NCBI GenBank assembly: GCA_949825065.1
Contig: OX463844.1
Coordinates: forward strand, 2,655,017 to 2,719,016
Reading direction: 5' to 3'
DNA: 64,000 nucleotides
Source of the DNA: Odontocerum albicorne
Lineage: Eukaryota; Arthropoda; Insecta; Trichoptera; Odontoceridae
A program made the translations under genes and the position numbers. Shown piece by piece: positions 53,144 through 62,890 of the stretch. The notes beneath the pieces were generated by a model. The model did no database searches. It was not told where the DNA came from and saw nothing but the letters and a program-made list of their open reading frames with translations. The number at the start of each line of letters is the position of its first letter. Within the stretch, counting starts at the first letter, position 1.

Positions 53144-53283
53144 TGGCGTTTAGGTAAAGAGGTATTTGTCTTCAATTTATTACTTATTTTTCAGGAGAAC
53201 CAAATGAAGTTTTGCGACACTTGTATTCCTGCAATACAGACCTCAGGTAAATTTTAAAGGGAAACTTTGAATACATAAATAAT
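53144..53283. mobile_element. half copy of the palindromic MITE of 46040
   Basis: TGGCGTTTAGGTAAAGAGGT through GGGAAACTTTGAATACATAA follows one arm of the palindrome, preceded by TA. The complementary arm is missing here. An end of the same type in the other direction is at 57450-57472, followed by TA. Confidence 0.7.
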
Positions 53284-53665
53284 AATACCGTTAATATTTA
53301 AATTGGTTTATTTTGTATAAATACCTATGATACAAGTTACAAAAAATTTGACATATAACGGTTTACCTTATCCATTTTTAACAACACATCTTGGGTCAAG
53401 TATCTTTGTATCTGTTTACTCCTTTCTATTTTAGTATTTAAAAAAGATAAATCTTACAATAAACAACTTATATTAGGTGTTAACATAAGTGGTGTCCGTT
53501 TTTACCAAATTTAAAAATGAGCACCAAAAGTGAAACAAAATGGTAAAGGTTATACGTCATTCGAAAGAAAATTTTCTCCTCTACAAGATATTGTGTTTGC
53601 TTTTACGTTACATATATTATTTTATTTGATTACAAGCCTTCGAAATGGAATGTCAAGTAGACAAA

Positions 53666-53988
53666 AGTGAGTATTTTCGACGACACCTTCTTTTGTTCGC
53701 GTTCAATCGAGGGGAATAAAGTTGCCAAAGCTGCTCGCAATATTTGCGAAGTTTACGGTGAAGATGCTATGAATGAAAGGACAGCTCGTCGATGGTTTTT
53801 GCGTTTCAAATACGGTAATTTTGACCTGAAAGACATGGAGCGTTCTGGACGACCAGTGGACTTCGATGAGGACCGCTTAAACCAAATTATTTATGAAGAT
53901 CCCCTTCAAACCACCAAAGAATTGGTTGAGCAGATGAATTGTAGTTACATGACTGTATACCGCTATCTTAAATCAGTAATGATGCGGT
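53666..53988 (+). pseudogene. mariner transposase N-terminus (left arm)
   Basis: After a short frame break near 53715 the frame reads KVAKAARNICEVYGEDAMNE, RTARRWFLRFKYGNFDLKDM, ERSGRPVDFDEDRLNQIIYE, then TKELVEQMNCSYMTVYRYLK and a stop after SVMMR. This is the paired helix-turn-helix region of a mariner transposase, about 110 residues out of roughly 345. The catalytic part is missing. Confidence 0.88.
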
Positions 53989-54313
53989 AAAGGAACCTTT
54001 GCTTGTGGCCATGCGTAGCTCGATGACGCGCTAGCAAACCAGCAGAAATTGTCGAACGTTGACTTTTGTTGTTTTCACTAAAAATATGAGGAACCCAAGC
54101 GCCGAACTTCTGGACTTTTCCCATTGATTTAAGATGGCGGTATACAGTCATATGACTACAATTCATCTGCTCAGCCAATTCTACGGTGGTTTGATGGGGA
54201 TCTTCATGAATAATGTGGTTTAAGCGGTCTTCATCGAAGTCCACTGGTCGTCCGAAACGCTCCATGTCTTTCAGGTCGAAATTACCGTCTTTGAAACGCA
54301 AAAACGGACACAA
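53963..54313 (-). pseudogene. mariner transposase N-terminus (right arm)
   Basis: The minus strand reads FLRFKDGNFDLKDMERFGRP, VDFDEDRLNHIIHEDPHQTT, then MTVYRHLKSMGKVQKFGAWV, PHIFSENNKSQRSTISAGLL and ARHRATHGHKQRFLYRIITD. It extends further toward the catalytic domain than the left arm (to the residues just before the first catalytic Asp), and starts later. No ATG fits a genuine start. Confidence 0.88.
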
Positions 54314-54332
54314 CTTATGTTAACACCTAATA

Positions 54333-54671
54333 CATTCAAAGTTAGTTAGTTGCAATATAAATAATCGAACCTGATTAAGATTATTTATTTTGAAGTATTA
54401 TTTCCATTAAATTTAAAAAAAACACACACACACACACCATGTTAATTAGTATAACATTATACTTTTAAATCTTTAATAGGAGCAAACGTTATAAGACTTT
54501 ATATAATCATACAGGTAAAGTGGTTCAGCATAACATTAATGTTCAACATAAATTCAATGATATGAAAAATAAAATAAAAACATTATTTTAATCAAATACT
54601 TACTCTTATGAAATACTTCACAACAAAATAGTTGCAATGTGACAAAGAAGCGTTAAATAAATGGTTATTGA
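54333..54671. other. spacer with CA microsatellite
   Basis: (AC)n at about 54421-54438. Otherwise AT-rich with nothing recognised. Confidence 0.45.
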
Positions 54672-55200
54672 GGATAATGTATGAAATAGTGAAGACAATA
54701 TTTTTTTCCTATTCCATTATTAATCAAATGAAACTATTGAATACACAAATTTTCTTCTTCAACAATATCAGGATCTACATCAGGAATGTTATCGTCAAGT
54801 ACGTGACAACATTTTTCGTGTCCAAGTCACGAAAGTCGAATGCTACGTATTCTATGAGCTTCGGATGCGCAACGGTCATTGGCTTCGTCTCCACTCTCTT
54901 AGAATTGTTGTATTTGCCAAAAATCACGCTTTTATTGGGCTTCAGCAGCGTAAGCCTCATTGGCTTCTCCTTCAGTCTCTTGCTGTTGTTGCACTTGTCG
55001 AAAATCAGGCTTTCGTTGAGCTTGCGCAGTGTAAGCCTTATTGGCTTCTTCGTCAGTAAGTTGCTGTTGTTACTGATAATGTATGAAATAGTGAAGACAA
55101 TTTTTTTTCCTATTCCGTTATTAATCAAATTGAACTATTGAATACACACAGTTTCATCTTCAACAATATCAGGGTCTACATCAGGAATGTTATCGTCAAG
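54672..55200 (-). pseudogene. 27-codon repeat relic flanked by a direct duplication
   Basis: Plus coordinates 54672-54795 and 55077-55200 are direct copies of about 125 bp. Between them the minus strand encodes about three 27-residue repeats, for example LTDEEANKAYTAQAQRKPDF then RQVQQQQETEGEANEAYAAE. This frame runs, with three stops, into LDDNIPDVDPDIVEEENLCI at 54733, the same C-terminus as the multi-exon gene next door. The frame continuity is why I prefer it over the other, longer-open minus frame. The protein family is unknown. Confidence 0.6.
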
Positions 55201-56169
55201 AAATTCGTTATAAAATGAATGCAAAACTGGATAAATTAAATGTAACAAACTAATAAGGTTGGATGAAGAAGCATTATCCATTAGCAAATAAGGAGAAGAA
55301 GTCGTTGTTGCCGCAGGATCAATAAAAGTGCTTGGTTCCGTAAACGAGGATCCATTAACCTTTCCTTCCCTGTGTTGGGTATCTTCTACACATTGCTTCT
55401 AATAACCATCAATATCTCTATAAATATTATAAATACAAGGTTAAGATTTTAGGTATTCCTCCATAATATATTTACGCATTGATTTAAAAAATAATATTAA
55501 TAATAATCAGAATTTATCGACTACATCGAGGTGTTTTGTAAAGATCGAAAACAAATTCGCATTTAAACGCTGCGAGTGCCTCGTCTTGACGATAGGTGAA
55601 TAGTATGCGGGAAGCGCGACACTATATTCGCATCTCACTCTTGCATACTAGACTGAATTGCGAGGAGCTGAATTGTCTCAACGTCGCAAGCATAAGCGTA
55701 AGCGCCGGGATATGCGACTGACGTTACGCGCCACTAGTAGCTTCTAAGCTTGCAAATAGGTTAGACGTACGTCCGTTCCGTGAGCGTTGCCAGATGGGTT
55801 TTTAATGTTTTCAGCAAATAAATCTCAATTATTATAATTTTTAACTTCAATTATAATTAATTAAGGGGATTATCTATGAATGTTCTTATTTTTCCGATTT
55901 AAAATCGCCATATTTTTATTGCGTACTCACTACCCAACACCGGAGCATGCGTATTATTTTTATCACCGTAAGGGAAGGGTTAAGGGGTGTTTCTGAAACA
56001 AAATAAAATATTTTATATATTTATTATCACCAAAACATATTTTCATGACACATTGTCAGTAAAAATAAACAAATATTAAATTAATAAGTGCTATTCTAAC
56101 CTGTATTAACTTCCTTGGGAGAATCTTCTTGCGTGTTTATCGGCTTTATTATCTGACTCATTGGGGTTT
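55135..56169 (-). pseudogene. multi-exon gene of unknown function, last two exons, split by a MITE
   Basis: Exon 56101-56169 (69 nt) has acceptor TTTGCTTTAG and donor GTTAGA and encodes a phase-1 symmetric 23-residue unit, TPMSQIIKPINTQEDSPKEV. A 108-bp intron (56100-55993, GT to TTTCAG) leads to the last exon, 55992 down to the TAG at 55135-55137. MITE D (55359-55979) lies inside this exon at TTAA. If the MITE and one TTAA are ignored, the exon is 233 nt and, with the phase-1 G, exactly 78 codons including the stop. The C-terminus is Ser/Thr-rich, then hydrophobic (LLHLIYPVLHSFY), then acidic (DDNIPDVDPDIVEDE). I do not recognise a family. It may be a host gene or a transposon gene. Confidence 0.55.
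55359..55979. mobile_element. piggyBac-type MITE copy D, inside an exon
   Basis: TTAA at 55355-55358 and 55980-55983. The ends are CCTTTCCTTCCCTGTGTTGG and, inverted, ACCCTTCCCTTACGGTG. Length 621 bp. It pairs with copy B (23026) in the subfamily with GTGTTGGGTAGTGAGTACGC. It is non-coding. Confidence 0.92.
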
Positions 56170-56289
56170 CTAAAGCAAAATAAATACATAACATAGTTAT
56201 TATTATTACCAAACATGTTTTAATAGCACAGTTTCAGTAAAAATACACAAATTTTACAATGTAAGTAATTAGTGTTATTCTAACCTGTA

Positions 56290-56893
56290 TCTTTAAGTAT
56301 GTTGGGTCACTCATCCATAGCGATGGAGGATGTGCAGCAGATGTAACACATATAATTAGTGTGGGATGAATGAAGTTAAGATTAATGATGGGAGTTCTAT
56401 ATGATCCGAAAATGCCAGTAACAATAAAAGGAAAAGTATACCAAACGATTGTCCGACACGCACTCCTCTATGGTTCCGAATGCTGGACGATGTCTAACTC
56501 TTACTCTAGGCAACTATAAATTGCTAAAATGCGCATGCTAAGATGATCAACTGGTGTGTCTCTAAGAGACAAAATTAAAAGCTCACGTATTCGTGGAAGC
56601 CTAGGTGTTACATACATCAACAGTAAGATGGAGAAGAGGCGATTGAGATGGTATGGCCACGTTGGACGCAGAGCACCCGATCATATTGTGAACCAGGCAA
56701 TCTCCATGGATCTTCCTCGAATAACAACCAGAGGAAGACCAAAGAATTCATGGGTGGTGCAGAAAGATAACCTGATGCAGATGCATGACCTGGGGGACGT
56801 AGTCCGGGACAGAAGAGCATACAACCTGAGGACGAGGAGAGCTGACAACAACAGTCTTCGCAGACAGTGAGTTGGGATGGAGCCAGGGAGAAG
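56290..56893 (+). mobile_element. 5'-truncated RTE-type LINE with a 19-bp target duplication
   Basis: AGTGTTATTCTAACCTGTA occurs at 56271-56289 and 56894-56912. The insert begins inside the RT frame and ends GGGATGGAGCCAGGGAGAAG without poly(A), the same 3' end as the copy at 12318. The duplicated target covers the intron-exon junction of the neighbouring minus-strand gene. Confidence 0.93.
56299..56870 (+). pseudogene. RTE-type reverse transcriptase C-terminus
   Basis: From 56299 the frame reads VGSLIHSDGGCAADVTHIIS-like sequence, then MKLRLMMGVLYDPKMPVTIK, GKVYQTIVRHALLYGSECWT, stop, and from 56556 an unbroken SSRIRGSLGVTYINSKMEKR, RLRWYGHVGRRAPDHIVNQA, GRPKNSWVVQKDNLMQMHDL, ending NNSLRRQ at 56868. 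These are the thumb and C-terminal blocks of RTE proteins (LYGSECW, RWYGHV.R). The catalytic box is missing. Three stops lie in the first half. Confidence 0.9.
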
Positions 56894-56907
56894 AGTGTTA
56901 TTCTAAC

Positions 56908-56968
56908 CTGTAATCTTCTTGGGAGAATCTTTTTGCGTGTTCGTCAGCTTTATTATCCGCAGAGTTTT
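56908..56968 (-). pseudogene. decayed upstream copy of the 69-nt exon
   Basis: The minus strand reads TLRIIKLTNTQKDSPKKIT, aligned to TPMSQIIKPINTQEDSPKEV of the next exon, with the same GTTAGAATA donor. Its acceptor AG has become TG and an in-frame TGA lies just upstream. The intron below it (56170-56283) is similar to intron 55993-56100, so a unit of about 180 bp (exon plus intron) was duplicated. The RTE insertion lies at its donor. Confidence 0.6.
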
Positions 56969-58679
56969 TCAATTATACATCTCAAGAACTTAATCTAAAT
57001 ATAGTTTTATATTATAAATGAAATATGCTTCGCGTTTGATTCCTAATAAGATTTAAATTTCGACAGACACAAGATGGATTCACCTGTTCACAAATGTAAA
57101 AATAATAACCATAATGAAAATAGCTACAAACAACGGCATGGTATATGTCACGTATCATCCTCTATATGGTGCTCTGTTTTGAGAGGGAAAATGCTAGTGG
57201 TGAAGCGGTACAAGTCTAGATATATCCCTTTTTCCTTTTGTTCGGCTGAGAGATGAAATTTTTATATAAGTCACATATACCTCTGTTCTTATTACTGTTC
57301 ATGATTTTTAGGACTTATATCAATATTTATATTAAAAAATAGCCTACAAATATTTTTTTTAGACGTATATCTTTTTTCCATACATTTTTTGACATTTTAA
57401 GGCAAAACTGCATACTTAATTTATATTTCGATTTTTCATGACATACGAGTATACCTCTTTACCGAAACGCCATAGAAATGCCCGTTTATTATTTTTAATA
57501 TTAAGATTTTATAACCTGTGCTCAAAAGGGTATATTTGCTGATGTTTAACAGTTTACACACACTTAAAGCTTCAACCCCTCACAACTTATTCCTTTCTTT
57601 TGACGAGTAATTTGAAAAAAAAAAATTAATAACTTAGAGCTCGTTTTAATATGGAGTACATTAAATTTATTTTAGAATTTTGTCAAAGGGTAGTTTTTTG
57701 TCCTTTATACTTTCAGACTCTCCGTTTCAGCGCTGAGGAATATAATGCTCAGTAAAATGAGTTGTACGCGTTGTAAAAGTGAGTGCTGAAAAAAGAAACA
57801 AAAGAGGACTCAAAATTCACATTTCACTCTCACGAGTAAAAAACACAATTTTGTACGGTGCAAAATTCATTTCAAATGTGTCGAACAGATTTTTTTTAAA
57901 CTATCATTTTAGTACTTTTACGCTACTCGTATCCCAGATAAAAAAATATAAATGTAAAAGGTATTTAATTTGAGATTATAAAAATTTTGCATTCTGAAAT
58001 TTAAAATAGCGAAGAGAAATTTATTTATGTTCAGTAGATGCCTCATTTTTAAACAAAACCCCATAAAGGGTAAAGTTCATAAAGAAAAAGTATTTATTAC
58101 ATTGGTATAAATTTTATAAAATAATATTTTTGGTTGGTTTTCAACTATCTACAAAATGAACTATAAAAAGTGACAATAACCCTTTTTCGCTCTATTAAAA
58201 CTGTCACGTAATTAATTTTGAGTTTATCGTGTTATGGGAAATAAATTAAATAAGACGAAGGTTGATTTGTTCTAAACCTTATTTGTGAATATCAGCATCT
58301 GTCAGGCTACCGAAAAAGATTACTCAAAGAAATAGACGAGCCCCATACTCTTTTTACCGAGATCCCAAGATGTTAATTTTATAAAATTTTAAGTAAAATA
58401 ATACTAATAAACATCCCATTTGAATAACTTGACTTAATTAATTAAAATACTACCGAGACAAGAGAACTTTTCGGGATTTGTGAAATCAATTTGAATTATA
58501 AAGAGAATGGTAACTGTACAACAAAGGACTTATAAAGCATAACGAAAGAAAAATGTTTCACATATTTTTTTGTTAAACTAGTTGTAACCCATGAAAAATC
58601 ATGCTATTTAAGTTATTTTGTGTAGCTGAAAGGCTGAAAAATAAAATCTACTTCATAATACACCTTCAAAAAACTAAGT
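56969..58679. other. AT-rich spacer; one MITE-type end
   Basis: 57450-57472 matches, inverted, the end of the palindromic MITE (TACCTCTTTACCGAAACGCC). The 60- and 64-codon ORFs here are not recognised. Nothing else stands out. Confidence 0.45.
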
Positions 58680-59190
58680 TTAGTTTTTTGAGAACGTGAC
58701 AACATTTTTCGTGTCCAAGTCACGAAAGTCGAATGCTACGTATTCTTTGAGCTTCGGATGCGCATCGCTCATTGGCTTCCTGTCCACTCTCTTAGAATTG
58801 TTGTACTTGCCAAAAATCACGCTTTTATTGAGCTTCCGCAGCTTAAGCCTCATTGGCTTCTCCTTCAGTCTCTTGCTGTTGTTGCACTTGTCGAAAATCA
58901 GGTTTTCGTTGAGCTTGCGCAGTGTAAGCCTTATTGGCAAATATCGTCAGTATGTTGTTGTTGTTACACTTGTCAAAAAAAACACTTTCGTTGAACTTCC
59001 GCAGAGCAGCCTTCATTGGCTTCCTCTTTGATATCTTATAGTTGCACTGGTTGAAAATCATGCTTTCGTTGAGCTTCCACAGCGTGACCCTCATTGGTTT
59101 TTAATTCAGTCTCTTGTTGTTATTACACTTATCAACTTTCGTTGATCTTCCTCTTCAGTCTCTTGCTGTGGTTACACTTAATTAGGTGCA
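58680..59190 (-). pseudogene. 27-codon repeat relic, second locus
   Basis: The minus strand holds about six units of 27 codons, for example ANEGHAVEAQRKHDFQPVQ, then ANKAYTAQAQRKPDFRQVQQ and QQETEGEANEA. The units at 58690-58940 are nearly identical to 54796-55075, down to the same stops. The array is longer here (outer units 58950-59190), so the other locus may be a shortened copy. Both lack the N-terminus. The acidic C-terminus is absent here; the copy breaks off at GTTCTC near 58690. Confidence 0.6.
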
Positions 59191-59292
59191 TGACCGTGCG
59201 GTAACGAACTGGACTTCCATGCGGAAGGTCACCGGTTTGAACCCCGCGCTGTGTTACTCTCTAATTTCGGAGATATAAGGATACCTATGACT
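59190..59292 (+). mobile_element. tRNA-derived SINE, family 2
   Basis: ATGACCGTGCGGTAACGAAC (A box), GGAAGGTCACCGGTTTGAAC (B box), CGCGCTGTGTTACTC and a body AGATATAAGGATACCTATGA shared with 35395. It adjoins the 27-codon repeats directly. Confidence 0.7.
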
Positions 59293-60406
59293 TCATTTAT
59301 ATGTTATCTATTCTTAAAACAAAAAGGAAAAAAAAACATGCGGGTGCGCTCCGATCGTCTCTTTGGTGTACCATTGGACCCAGTACAGCGGTGGGGTCAG
59401 TGTGTACGCTGATGTACAAGAGCTTACTCACTTAAACCAACTTCATGGCACAACTTCGTTTTCCAACTAAATTAAAGTTGTAATGGTGAAGGAATTTTCG
59501 ACTACGTGACCCAGCAACGATGAATCCGCATTTTCGGCATGTGCAACGCGCCGCTCACTAGTTTCCTTAATTGTTGAACTCACGCTGTTCCCTTCGATAA
59601 TTGAGATATTTAGGATGCTTTGATATTTTATTAATTTAACCGTGAGTATCTCAATAATTAACTAATTTGAGAGAAAATATACTAATTAATTGTTAATCGT
59701 TTTTTTTTAACAAAACCGTAATTAACATACGAGTATGTCACAAATTAAACCGTAATTATAAGAATATGTATTGTATAACACATGGATACACCTAAAATTG
59801 ATTTTATTTATATTTTTGATTACTTCCTTAAAATATTAGTGAGATAAGGATAGATAGCTTTTCGAGAACCATTGTTTTAATTTAAATCGTAAAAAAATTG
59901 TAAATGTTTAATAAAGTGATTATTAAGCCTAATGAAACAAAAATGTTCGAAATTTTAGTATATTTTACAAAGCGTTAACTACTTCTTTGAGCTTCCTTTG
60001 AAAATAATGATGAGTAATGATTTGCATATCTATTCTTTTGAATGCTGGATTTGTGTTTATGAGATATAGATAATTTCTTATAGCAGGTGACAATATCAGA
60101 GACAATGATTATTAAAAACCCTTTTCCTAACCCAGCCAATTAGACATATGATCTTCCGATATTTTTTCTCTCTGACGTTGGTAACCTTGATGGGACAACA
60201 ATCTTATTTTGACAAAGTGCTACCATACGGAGCAATGTAAGAACTAGATAGCAAACTCAGTTTTAAGATGTTAAAAGGTCTATTGTACTCGTAACTAATT
60301 ATACTAGGGTACATTTTTGGAAACCGCATGATCTATCATAACGAGAGTGTTTTATATACTATTGTATTTTTTTTAACATTTTCGTTAAAATATTTTACTT
60401 CCTCGC
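59293..60406. other. spacer, no recognised feature
   Basis: 59340-59600 is a little GC-richer, but no ORF or repeat was recognised. Confidence 0.4.
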
Positions 60407-60802
60407 TTACTTAAAATACTTAAGAAAAAGTAAAAAAAAACTGCGTGTTTTCAAAACGTTTATGCAGAATTCACATCGCGAGTGTGGAGGTCTCGCCAAT
60501 CTCATCCATAGATCTGACGGAATAGAGATATACAGTACTTGCCGTTGAGTGACTTCCCGTATCAAAAGCTTCCGTCGCTTGGTGGAGTGATGCACTCTTG
60601 TGACGGATGACGCTTTCATTTTACCTCTTCCCATTCGACTCTCCCATTTGTCCTTTTCACATTCGACTATCCCATCTGTCCGTGTTGTGAGCACCGCTCT
60701 GTGACAGGCGACTGCCATATTGACAGAGCTTCGAGCTTTGTTTGTTTGTGACACAAGCTTTCTTCCAAAACGGTGACTGGGAAAATTTTCTTTGAGTCTC
60801 AT
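60407..60802 (-). CDS. unidentified 131-codon ORF, possible exon or gene start
   Basis: A genuine ATG (60802-60800) opens a frame of 131 codons. The first 100 are basic and polar (VACHRAVLTTRTDGIVECEK, SSVTRVHHSTKRRKLLIREV), with moderate GC compared with the AT-rich flanks; the last 20 are a hydrophobic AT-rich run. Two imperfect copies of GACA(G/A)ATGGGA(T/G)AGTCGAAT lie near 60665-60690. There is no signal peptide or known domain. GC drops sharply at both sides, which fits either an isolated exon or an inserted element. Confidence 0.25.
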   Translation of the reverse strand: MRLKENFPSHRFGRKLVSQTNKARSSVNMAVACHRAVLTTRTDGIVECEKDKWESRMGRGKMKASSVTRVHHSTKRRKLLIREVTQRQVLYISIPSDLWMRLARPPHSRCEFCINVLKTRSFFLLFLKYFK

Positions 60803-61714
60803 GTTGTGTTCTAACTTTTTTTTAGCTGTTTACTAAATGTTGACAGGCTAACTTGTATTCGAGCTCGTTTGTAAACATGATACGGGGTATCTTCAATGCG
60901 CTGTATAATTGCGTACTTGGCAGTCAATGACGAGATATTTTCTTTAATACGTCTTTACTTAAAACAAAAGGTTCGTTTTGTAAACTTTTTCAAAAATCCA
61001 CCCTTGTAGTTTTAAAGTTATTAAAGAAATATTTAGATAGCGCAGTCATTATTTATTATGAAAGCAAATTAGTATTATTTAAATTTAACTTTCATTTTAT
61101 ATATTTCATGAATAATATTACAAACATATATAAAATGAAGAAAAAAAGTAAATGCTACTAAAAAAATGGCAAAAATTGTTCATGATCAATTTTTGAAAAT
61201 AATTTTAGTTATCATTTTATAAAGTTACAATTATTCAGATTTTTATTTTATGAATTTGTTTTTTTTATTGTTGGTAAATATATGCCCAAGGAAATTTATT
61301 AAATATTAACGTGAACAACAAGTATTGGAAAAAAATAAGGAAAATAAAAATAAACGTTGTAGAATTATGGAAGACAGAACTTTATGGGTAAAAATAAGAA
61401 AAATATGTAAACAAGGATATGTAAACAATACGTACAATAATTTGTAAAAAATAACATTTTGATAAAAAACATTATTTGAAAAAAAATAATTATCTACCCT
61501 GTTGTAAAATTCTGGCAATAATAAACCGATGTTAAATAAATATAATATAACAGCAAAGATCAGTACAAGAAAACAACGATTAAAGAGACCAATCACATTA
61601 AAAAGTATAAACTATTGCTTAGGTTGGTAAATAGTGTAATTGAGATGAAAATTATTATACGAGGGAAAAAATTAAACAATAATTTTTTATTTTATTTTTT
61701 CTTGATGTTATAAA
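60803..61714. other. AT-rich spacer
   Basis: Nothing recognised. Confidence 0.45.
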
Positions 61715-62255
61715 TATTTATTCCCTTAGTCATAACACATAACCAATTTCCGTAGTCATTACATATAACAAATTTTCCGTTAGTCATAACACATAAGAAA
61801 TTTCCTTAGTCATAACACTTTACACATTTCCTTAGTCTTAACACATAATACATTTCCTTAGTCATAACACATAACAAAATTTCCGTAGTCATTACATATA
61901 ACAAATTTTCTGTTAGTCATAACACATAACAAATTTCCTTAGTCATAACACGTAACACATTTCCTTAGTCATAACACATAATAAATTTTCTTAGTCATAA
62001 CACAACAAATTTCCTTAGTCATAACACAACGAATTTCCTTAGTCATAACACGTAACACATTTCCTTAGTCATAACACGTAATAAATTTCCTTAGTCATAA
62101 CACATAACCAATTTCCTTTGTCATAACACATAACAAATTTTCTTAGTTATAACACATAACAAATTTCCTTTGTCAAAACACATAACAAATTATCTTAGTC
62201 ACAACACATTACAAATTATCTTAGTCAAAACACATAACAAATTTTCTGTTAGTAT
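61715..62255. repeat. minisatellite, about 25-26 bp unit, about 21 copies
   Basis: TTTCCTTAGTCATAACACAT and variants (GTAACACA, ATAACAAA) recur throughout. Some units carry CCGTTAGTCATA or CCGTAGTCATTACATATAAC, and those two variants appear as a pair at about 61745-61795 and again at 61880-61930, so a multi-unit block was duplicated. Confidence 0.9.
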
Positions 62256-62727
62256 TTAAATGATTCAATTGCAAAAGAGTTCCATTACCTTATTTTTAAT
62301 TTAATATTTGAAATAAAGATGTGATTGAAAATTATCTTTAGAAAAATCAAAACACAACGTTTTGATAGTTGTACATACTTTTTGATTTAGTAAGTTATAG
62401 GCGTTTTACTATGCAATGATTTTTATTCAATCTGTTTTAGGTCTTTGTCAAATAGTTGGCCAAACAAGGCTCACGCACATGTTAAACTTTCTATAGTGCC
62501 CGAGGAGCACGTGATTCATGAACCATCCGGTACTGTACAGGTGATATAGATTTTAGCAGAAATAATTTAATGCCTTAGAGACAATAAGTAGAATAGGAAT
62601 GAAAATAAAATATAGAACTCCAAAGCCTTAAATTTTCATTTAAAAAAATCAATTCTATGAATTAAAAATTAATAGCAATCACAATTTTTAGATCACTATT
62701 TATAATCATTATGTAAGACGTAAAATA
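62256..62727. other. spacer
   Basis: Nothing recognised. Confidence 0.4.
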
Positions 62728-62890
62728 ACCGGCGGTAAGTAATACACATCGGGCTTAAGAAAGAGACTGTCGCTTTGTAGAGCGTCGTCTCTGTCATATG
62801 GACTGTTAGCGTATCGTGCGACAGAGACGACGCTCTACAAAGCGACAGTCTCTTTTTTAAGCCCGATGTGTATTACTTACCGCCGGGTAC
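62728..62890. mobile_element. near-perfect palindromic element
   Basis: Arms of about 66 bp: ACCGGCGGTAAGTAATACAC, ATCGGGCTTAAGAAAGAGAC, TGTCGCTTTGTAGAGCG, with a complement on the right, and a loop of about 30 bp around 62810. Mismatches are very few. It is a compact relative of 25115-25348. RNA from either strand would fold into one long hairpin. Confidence 0.9.

Larger units (their letters stand above)
53473..54330 (+). mobile_element. fold-back mariner with two inverted transposase fragments
   Basis: Terminal repeats TTAGGTGTTAACATAAGT (53473) and its complement ending at 54330 are flanked by TA on both sides. The left half runs 5' end, leader, then transposase N-terminus on the plus strand. 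The right half carries the same coding region on the minus strand, and its outer end joins the terminal repeat straight to coding sequence without the leader. The two halves meet near 53985. Length 858 bp. Confidence 0.9.

Noticed and set aside
54632..55141. 169-codon plus-strand ORF with Leu/Ser-rich repeats
   Set aside because: It is the reverse of the minus-strand 27-codon repeats; the minus frame runs into the acidic C-terminus shared with the neighbouring gene.
61715..62255. Regular 25-bp repeats as a CRISPR array
   Set aside because: There are no unique spacers, the units are contiguous and the context is a eukaryotic TE-rich genome.
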